DNA from: Faecalispora jeddahensis
GTDB taxonomy: Bacteria; Bacillota; Clostridia; Oscillospirales; Acutalibacteraceae
Length of the DNA: 64,000 nucleotides
Direction of reading: 5' to 3'
Assembly: GCF_000577335.1 (NCBI RefSeq)
Contig: NZ_CBYL010000003.1
Location: 84,946-148,945 of the forward strand
This document shows, piece by piece, positions 59,297-64,000 of the stretch. The translations under genes were made by a program, and so were the position numbers. Positions within the stretch are counted from its first letter, which is position 1, and every line of letters begins with the position of its first letter. A model generated the notes under the pieces. That model searched no databases. It saw nothing but the letters and a program-made list of their open reading frames with translations, and was not told the origin of the DNA.

Positions 59297-61002
59297 AGTT
59301 CCTCCACGGCCGCGACGATACGCCGGGCCTCCTCAATGGTCGTAACCCCCTGAAGCACCAAACGGCGCACGCCCTCCGCAAGGGGAACAAAATTTCGCTC
59401 CGTACCGACGATGGTCTCCAGCTCTTCGCGTCTGGCTCCCCGGTTAATCGCCATGCGCAGCGCGTGGCTGATAACGAGGATTTCAAACGCAGCGGTACGC
59501 CCCCGGTAGCCGGTGCCAAAGCACGACGGGCACCCGGCCCCGCGGTACAGCTTATGGCCGCCATAGGGGTCGAGCCCGATGCTCAGCAGATCGTCGGGCT
59601 GCGGGGTGTATTCCTGCCGGCAGTTAGGGCAGATGCGGCGCACCAGGCGCTGAGAAATGATGCCGTTGAGCGCACCGGAGATGATATACGGCTCCACGCC
59701 AATGTCAACCAGGCGATCGATAGTTGCAAGCGCATCGTTCGTATGTACGGTAGAAAGCACCAGATGCCCTGTAATGGCCGCGCGCATTGCAATCTGAGCC
59801 GTTTCGCCGTCGCGGATTTCACCGACCGCGACGATGTCGGGATCCTGGCGCAGAATGGAGCGCAGGCCGCCGGCAAAAGTCAGCCCGGTTTTTTCGTTGA
59901 TCTGCACCTGATTGATCCCCTCAATGTTGTACTCCACGGGATCCTCAAGAGTGACCAGATTGACCTGATCGGTATTCAGCTCACGGATCATGGTGTACAT
60001 GGTGGAGGATTTGCCGCTTCCGGTAGGGCCGACGATCAGCACCATGCCGGACGGACGGGAAATCAGGCTCATGTACTGATTCATTTCGTCCTGATTCAGG
60101 CCGATTTTATCCTTGCTGAGCAGCTGCGAATCCTTGTCGAGCAAACGGATGACCACCTTTTCCCCATAGATGGTGGGAAGTGTGGAAAGCCGCATGTCGA
60201 TGTCGCGCCGCTGTACCCGAACCGCCGCACGGCCGTCCTGCGGAATACGGCGCTCCGTCACGTCCATCCCGCCCATGATTTTCAGGCGCGAGACGACTGA
60301 GCCCTGTAAATCCTTTGGAACACTCATCACGCTGCGCATGACGCCGTCCACCCGCATGCGCACGAGCAGCTCCCGTTCATGCGGTTCCACATGAATGTCA
60401 CTCGCGGTATCCAGCACCGCGCGCTCAATGATGGAGTTGACCAGGCGGATCGTTGGGGCCGAGGCGGTATCCTCCTCCTCGCCCAGAACGCTCGCAGTGA
60501 AATTATCGGCAAAGCGAACCGGAGCGCCTTCTCCCATTTCGCGTTTCATATCCGCGATCGCGCGCGCCGCGCCCTCGCTGCCGTACAGCTTTGAAATGGC
60601 ATGGTCGATTGCTTTGGCCGTCGCGATCATCGGAATGACGCGTTTGCGGGTGGAGGCCTTTACCTCCTCGATCGCCACAAAATTCATAGGGTCGCTCATC
60701 GCGATAGAAAGGGTGTCCTTTTCCAGCCGAACCGGCACAACGCTGTACTTCTGCGCGATCTTCTTCGGCAAAAGCTCCGCCAGCTGCGGCTGAACCGGGG
60801 TGCTGCTCAAATCGACAAACTCAACGCCTAGCTGCACCCGCAGCGCCTCAATCAGCTGCTGCTCCGTGATGACCCGCTCTTCAATCAGCTCCCGGCCCAA
60901 CCTGTGTTTTGTTTTTTTCTGCTCGCGCAGCGCGTGTTCCAGTTGCTCCTGCGTAATCAGCCCTACCGAGAGCAGCAGGTCTCCCAAACGCGTATAGGTC
61001 AT
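59293..61002 (-). CDS. pilB: pilus extension ATPase with MshEN-like N-terminus
   Basis: Hexameric assembly motor of 569 residues. Walker A GPTGSGKSSTMYTMI, Asp box VTLEDPVEYNI, Walker B DPDIVAVGEIRDGETAQIAMRAAITGHLVLSTVHT, and a zinc site CPNCRQEY ... CPSCFGTGYRGR. The first 60 residues contain two RLG-x-L-x(4)-I-T-x(2)-QL-x(2)-AL-x(2)-Q units, the layout of the MshEN c-di-GMP-binding domain. Start ATG 61002 with AGGAGG; the frame opens at 61038. Confidence 0.95.
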   Translation of the reverse strand: MTYTRLGDLLLSVGLITQEQLEHALREQKKTKHRLGRELIEERVITEQQLIEALRVQLGVEFVDLSSTPVQPQLAELLPKKIAQKYSVVPVRLEKDTLSIAMSDPMNFVAIEEVKASTRKRVIPMIATAKAIDHAISKLYGSEGAARAIADMKREMGEGAPVRFADNFTASVLGEEEDTASAPTIRLVNSIIERAVLDTASDIHVEPHERELLVRMRVDGVMRSVMSVPKDLQGSVVSRLKIMGGMDVTERRIPQDGRAAVRVQRRDIDMRLSTLPTIYGEKVVIRLLDKDSQLLSKDKIGLNQDEMNQYMSLISRPSGMVLIVGPTGSGKSSTMYTMIRELNTDQVNLVTLEDPVEYNIEGINQVQINEKTGLTFAGGLRSILRQDPDIVAVGEIRDGETAQIAMRAAITGHLVLSTVHTNDALATIDRLVDIGVEPYIISGALNGIISQRLVRRICPNCRQEYTPQPDDLLSIGLDPYGGHKLYRGAGCPSCFGTGYRGRTAAFEILVISHALRMAINRGARREELETIVGTERNFVPLAEGVRRLVLQGVTTIEEARRIVAAVEEL

Positions 61003-61030
61003 GAGGGTCCTCCTTTCCGCCGCGGCTCCA

Positions 61031-61603
61031 TCAGCCATTCACGGCCCGAAATGAAAATTCATAGGAATCAGACAGCAGGTGATGCGCGGAATCGTACAGA
61101 CGGTAGCTTCCCGCAAAGACGCCACCAGAATAGCGCAGGTCAAACCCGCTGATATCTGCGCCCGAGCCGGGCGTGTAATCCGCCGGCACCACCATCAGGC
61201 CCAAATAGCTCAGATTGCTCAGCAAAGAGATACTGGCATCCTTGTCCCCGTCCACATAAAGCAGATAAATATGCCCTGTATCCTGTGTACCGAATTCGCC
61301 GGTACCGACCCGCAGTGAACCATCGCTAATTCCATATTCGCTGCTTGTATAAGCGGTCACTTTTCCCCCACTGTCTGTTGTAATATCCTCCGCATAGCGC
61401 AGCACATCCGAAAGCGCACGGTTGATGGTGTCTGCCACCGACTGGCTTTCCGCCGCGAAGGTATCCTGCACGGTCACCCGTGCCGCCGCCTGACTGCCGA
61501 TGAAAATGACGGAGGTCAGCAGCGTGATGATCAGAACAGCCATCAGCGTTTCCACCAGCGTCATTCCGGCACGGCTGCACAGCCTGCGCGCCGCCCGCTT
61601 CAT
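61031..61603 (-). CDS. minor pilin-like protein (PilW/PulJ type)
   Basis: Prepilin-like protein of 190 residues. Cleavage at RAGM-TLVETLMAVLIITLLTSVIFIG has Gly before a hydrophobic helix with Glu+5. The C-terminal part is beta-rich. Start ATG 61603 overlaps the previous gene by 4 bp. The set of three minor pilins at the start of the operon fits a tip-initiating complex. Confidence 0.83.
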   Translation of the reverse strand: MKRAARRLCSRAGMTLVETLMAVLIITLLTSVIFIGSQAAARVTVQDTFAAESQSVADTINRALSDVLRYAEDITTDSGGKVTAYTSSEYGISDGSLRVGTGEFGTQDTGHIYLLYVDGDKDASISLLSNLSYLGLMVVPADYTPGSGADISGFDLRYSGGVFAGSYRLYDSAHHLLSDSYEFSFRAVNG

Positions 61604-61914
61604 CCGCCGCCCCCCGTACACTGTGCGTAGGAAATCAGTTTTTCACCCGACGAGGCGCCGGAGTACGAGTAATAGCGTACATCATAGCTGCGGCCATCGA
61701 TGTCGATGCTGCCGGTGGAAAGGGCCGGAGAGGTCTGCTGCTCCGCCGCGGCCAGCACCTTCTGATACAGCGCGTCCATCTCTTTTGACTGCGCGCTCAT
61801 GCGGGTGGAGGCCATTGTCATCTGCAAAAACAGCATGCCGGAGAGCACCACCAGAAGCAGAGCCGCCAATGTTTCTACCAACGTTTCGCCGGAGGAACTC
61901 CTTTTTCTGCGCAT
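61600..61914 (-). CDS. minor pilin-like protein (PilV/PulI type)
   Basis: Prepilin-like protein of 104 residues. The leader MRRKRSSSG precedes ETLVETLAALLLVVLSGMLFLQMTMAST, a hydrophobic helix with Glu+5, so the cut is after Gly9. It is short; a compact C-terminal part rich in Tyr and Ser follows. The ATG starts right after the previous stop. Confidence 0.8.
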   Translation of the reverse strand: MRRKRSSSGETLVETLAALLLVVLSGMLFLQMTMASTRMSAQSKEMDALYQKVLAAAEQQTSPALSTGSIDIDGRSYDVRYYSYSGASSGEKLISYAQCTGGGG

Positions 61915-62517
61915 CTAGTCCGCCCCCTTTGTAATCACGCCGCTGCTCCACGAGGTTTTATAATAATCATAAGTCGTGTGGTCGGTTGTGTGTGCCGTGC
62001 GCGCCGTAAACGAGATCGTCATGGAATACTCCCCGGCAGTCAGCACAATTGTTGCATCGCCGCCCTGCTCCATCGCAAATTCCGCTTGAACGCCCGGCAT
62101 TCCCTCGTCCGCCTTGATCTCAAAGCTGCCGCTGTATTCTGTCAGCCCTCTCGTGTCGTCATATGCGTCGGTCAGAAGATCGCCCTCATCGTCCGGTGAG
62201 AGAAAGGGTGTGATCTTTTTCCAGCCGCTTTCCATTATCGGCAGACCCGTTGCGGGATCGATCCCCGTCTGCCAGGATTGCCAGGTCTTCCCCTCGGTAT
62301 AGGTGTAGTTCCCGATAGTATCTTTGATCAGCCGCGCCGCAGAGGCTGCCGCAAGATAGTTCTGCTGATCCTCGTAGCGATCCTTGGCCTTGACGGCGTT
62401 GGCTGTCGCAGCGGTCAGAATCAGCGAACCCATCGTCAGGCAAATGAGAAAAAACAGCAGGGCGATCAAGAATGAGGCGCCGCGCTCACTATGCAGTTTT
62501 CTTTGAATGGAACGCAT
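61915..62517 (-). CDS. PilX-like minor pilin
   Basis: Protein of 200 residues with an N-terminal RKLHSERGASFLIALLFFLICLTMGSLILTAA segment. The Gly before ASFLIALLFFL resembles PilX/GspK leader ends, although Glu+5 is missing. A helical stem (KAKDRYEDQQNYLAAASAARLIKD) and a C-terminal domain of about 130 residues follow. Absence of Glu+5 is a GspK/tip-pilin trait. ATG 62517 with AGGAGGG. Confidence 0.78.
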   Translation of the reverse strand: MRSIQRKLHSERGASFLIALLFFLICLTMGSLILTAATANAVKAKDRYEDQQNYLAAASAARLIKDTIGNYTYTEGKTWQSWQTGIDPATGLPIMESGWKKITPFLSPDDEGDLLTDAYDDTRGLTEYSGSFEIKADEGMPGVQAEFAMEQGGDATIVLTAGEYSMTISFTARTAHTTDHTTYDYYKTSWSSGVITKGAD

Positions 62518-62542
62518 AGCCGCCCTCCTGTCAAAATCCCCG

Positions 62543-64000
62543 TCAGCCAACCGGCCAGTCGCCGTAGTATTCCAGACCCTTGATGCGGGGGTACGGATAC
62601 GCTTTGTTCTTCAGTGCATCCGAAATCGGGTGTGTCTGCGCGGGCGTGGTGGTCATTGTCCAGCTCAGATCACCGGAATCCCAATTCCAGCCGCCAGCCA
62701 CCGTTTGCAGCTGCCTCAGCGTATCAAACGATATGCTGGTCACCTTTCCGTCCACATTCGCCGAAGTATCCACGTCTGTATTAAAGCCGCCGAACTGCCG
62801 CACCCAATAGCAGGTATTTGCGGCGTTTATGGAAGAAACGGGGGCAAAACCCCAGCGTGCGCCGCTGCCGGTCAGCTGTACCGCGGCATAGCAGTTTGTC
62901 ACTCTGCCGTTGTTAGACAGGATATCCCCGACAAACCCAACCGACATGCCGTTTTCCGCCGCTGCGGTGCCTACCGTAAAGCTGTTGGAAATCTCTCCCC
63001 AGTTCGACAACCGCCGGGTAAACCCGGAAGCCATACTGCTGCCGGACGCCGAAACCGTGCCGGTGTGATAGGAGGATTCCACCTTGACCCCATCGATGAT
63101 ATCCACAAAGCCGGTGGCAATGCCGCCGTTCTGCGCGGTAACATTCCCCGCTGAAAAATTCTCAGCAAACTTCGTCCAGCCCGACAGCATCCGCACAAAG
63201 CCCGAAGCCGTTCCGCCACTTGACGCCAGAACAGGGCCAATGCAGTACGAGGAATCCAGCGTGCCGCCTGTAACCGTATCAGCAAAGCCGGAGGCATTCC
63301 CGCTGCCCTGTGCCGTAACCGCACCCCCGGCATGGCTGCCGGTGATCACGCTGTTGGACATCATCCGAACAAAGCCCGCAGCGGTACCGTTGACTTTTGC
63401 CGTAACAGAACCGACATGATAGGAGGAATCGACTGTGCCACCCGTAAGCTGATCGGCAAAACCGGAGGCGCTCCCACTGCCCTGCGCCGTAACCGTGCCC
63501 TCGGCATGGCTGCCGGAAACTGTACCGTTGGACATGACCCGGAGAAAACCTGAAACTGTGCCGTTCCCTTCCGCCGTAACGGAACCGAGAACATAAGAGG
63601 AGCCGATGGTTCCCCCCGTAAGCTGATCGGCAAAGCCGGAAGCATTTCCGCTTTCCCCCGCTGTGACCGCACCCTCAGCATGACTGTCTGAAACCGTACC
63701 ATTGGACATGACCCGGACAAAGCCAGAAGCAGTACCACTCCCGGACGTTACAACCGGGCCGGTACGGTAGGAATGATCAACATTCCCGCCGCTGTGTGTA
63801 TCGATCACGCCGCTGGCATTCCCGCCGTTCTGCGCCGTGATCGTACCGGCGGAATACGAGCCGCTGATGTTGCCGCCCGAATTCGTATAGACCAGACCGG
63901 CCGCTCCCCCGCTACCCTGCAGAGAGGTAACGGTGCCCAGCATGGCGCTGCCGCTGATGGCACCGCCCGAACTGCTGGTGCCGGCGATTCCCGCCGCAAT
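62543..64000 (-). CDS. GLUG-type repeat surface protein, 5' end beyond window
   Basis: Large surface-type protein, open through the right window edge, so at least 485 residues are seen without its start. Residues from the edge to about 62918 are tandem 29-residue units with the pattern SYxxGxVTAxxxGxASGFV(R/D), predicted beta-helix or beta-solenoid. The last 125 residues form another domain (CYWVRQFGGFNTDVDTSANVDGKVTSISFDTLRQLQTVAGGWNWDSGDLSW) that resembles the ends of GLUG surface proteins. It lies 26 bp before the PilX-like gene in the pilus operon; it may be a pilus-associated adhesin. Confidence 0.8.
   Translation of the reverse strand: MAAGIAGTSSSGGAISGSAMLGTVTSLQGSGGAAGLVYTNSGGNISGSYSAGTITAQNGGNASGVIDTHSGGNVDHSYRTGPVVTSGSGTASGFVRVMSNGTVSDSHAEGAVTAGESGNASGFADQLTGGTIGSSYVLGSVTAEGNGTVSGFLRVMSNGTVSGSHAEGTVTAQGSGSASGFADQLTGGTVDSSYHVGSVTAKVNGTAAGFVRMMSNSVITGSHAGGAVTAQGSGNASGFADTVTGGTLDSSYCIGPVLASSGGTASGFVRMLSGWTKFAENFSAGNVTAQNGGIATGFVDIIDGVKVESSYHTGTVSASGSSMASGFTRRLSNWGEISNSFTVGTAAAENGMSVGFVGDILSNNGRVTNCYAAVQLTGSGARWGFAPVSSINAANTCYWVRQFGGFNTDVDTSANVDGKVTSISFDTLRQLQTVAGGWNWDSGDLSWTMTTTPAQTHPISDALKNKAYPYPRIKGLEYYGDWPVG
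62918..63877 (-). repeat. tandem 87-bp repeats in two alternating types
   Basis: Eleven 29-residue units (one of 30) in the GLUG-type protein. Units ending in GFVRVMS or GFLRVMS alternate with units ending in GFADQLT, so the longer period is 58 residues (174 bp). The alternation is clearest from about 63150 to 63850. Such a pattern points to copy-number growth by two-unit steps. Confidence 0.85.

Overview
This window looks like chromosomal DNA from a Gram-positive, low-to-mid GC Clostridia-type anaerobe, most likely of the Oscillospiraceae/Ruminococcaceae kind. The evidence is AGGAGG-type ribosome binding sites, SigA-like TTGACA/TATAAT promoters, many lipoprotein signal peptides, an ECF vitamin transporter component, a citrate-lyase fermentation operon and a type IV pilus operon with no outer-membrane secretin. 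The genus cannot be named from the sequence. I see no rRNA, tRNA, CRISPR array, insertion sequence or prophage.

Region 1 (1-6.6 kb, minus strand): an ion-transporter-superfamily permease, a DUF3870 protein, alanine dehydrogenase and a cut-off NlpC/P60 cell-wall peptidase. The permease has a long leader with its own promoter and an intrinsic terminator. A folate-type ECF S component and a small lipoprotein follow. Region 2 (6.8-18.5 kb): an AbrB-family permease, then a citrate fermentation locus. citCDEFX and a CitMHS-type citrate transporter read rightward; citG and a GntR regulator read leftward. After this come 5-formyltetrahydrofolate cyclo-ligase and a YeiH-family transporter, each with a structured upstream RNA.

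Region 3 (18.5-30.8 kb, minus strand): a ten-gene unit joining a fructosamine-type kinase (FrlD-like) and sugar-phosphate deglycase (FrlB-like) to an ATP-dependent hydantoinase/5-oxoprolinase pair, a complete oligopeptide-type ABC transporter and a GntR/UTRA regulator. It starts at a promoter covered by a perfect 14+14 bp palindrome. I read it as uptake and breakdown of a glycated amino acid whose aglycone is a cyclic amide, such as deoxyfructosyl-oxoproline; this is inference. Region 4 (31-34.1 kb): a small redox/sulfur cassette with divergent transcription: DUF134 regulator plus NifX-like protein on one side, and ferredoxin, Fe-S membrane protein, ArsR regulator with BigR/SqrR-like cysteine spacing, rhodanese and methyltransferase on the other.

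Region 5 (34.3-41.2 kb): a FolD homologue lacking the usual cyclohydrolase residues, with a long leader; an EAL-CBS-GGDEF c-di-GMP enzyme; a GLUG-repeat lipoprotein and an AraC regulator that share an inverted repeat; and a cytidylate-kinase-like protein. Region 6 (41.2-49.9 kb, minus strand): a second oligopeptide-type ABC transporter operon ending in two M20 peptidases, behind a promoter and leader terminator. Region 7 (50.2-64 kb, minus strand): a phosphodiester-glycosidase / glycosyltransferase-GtrA unit, then a type IV pilus operon (GLUG-repeat protein, three minor pilin-like proteins, PilB, PilT, PilC, major pilin, prepilin peptidase, PilM, PilN, PilO). PilB has an MshEN-like N-terminus, which fits c-di-GMP control of the pilus.
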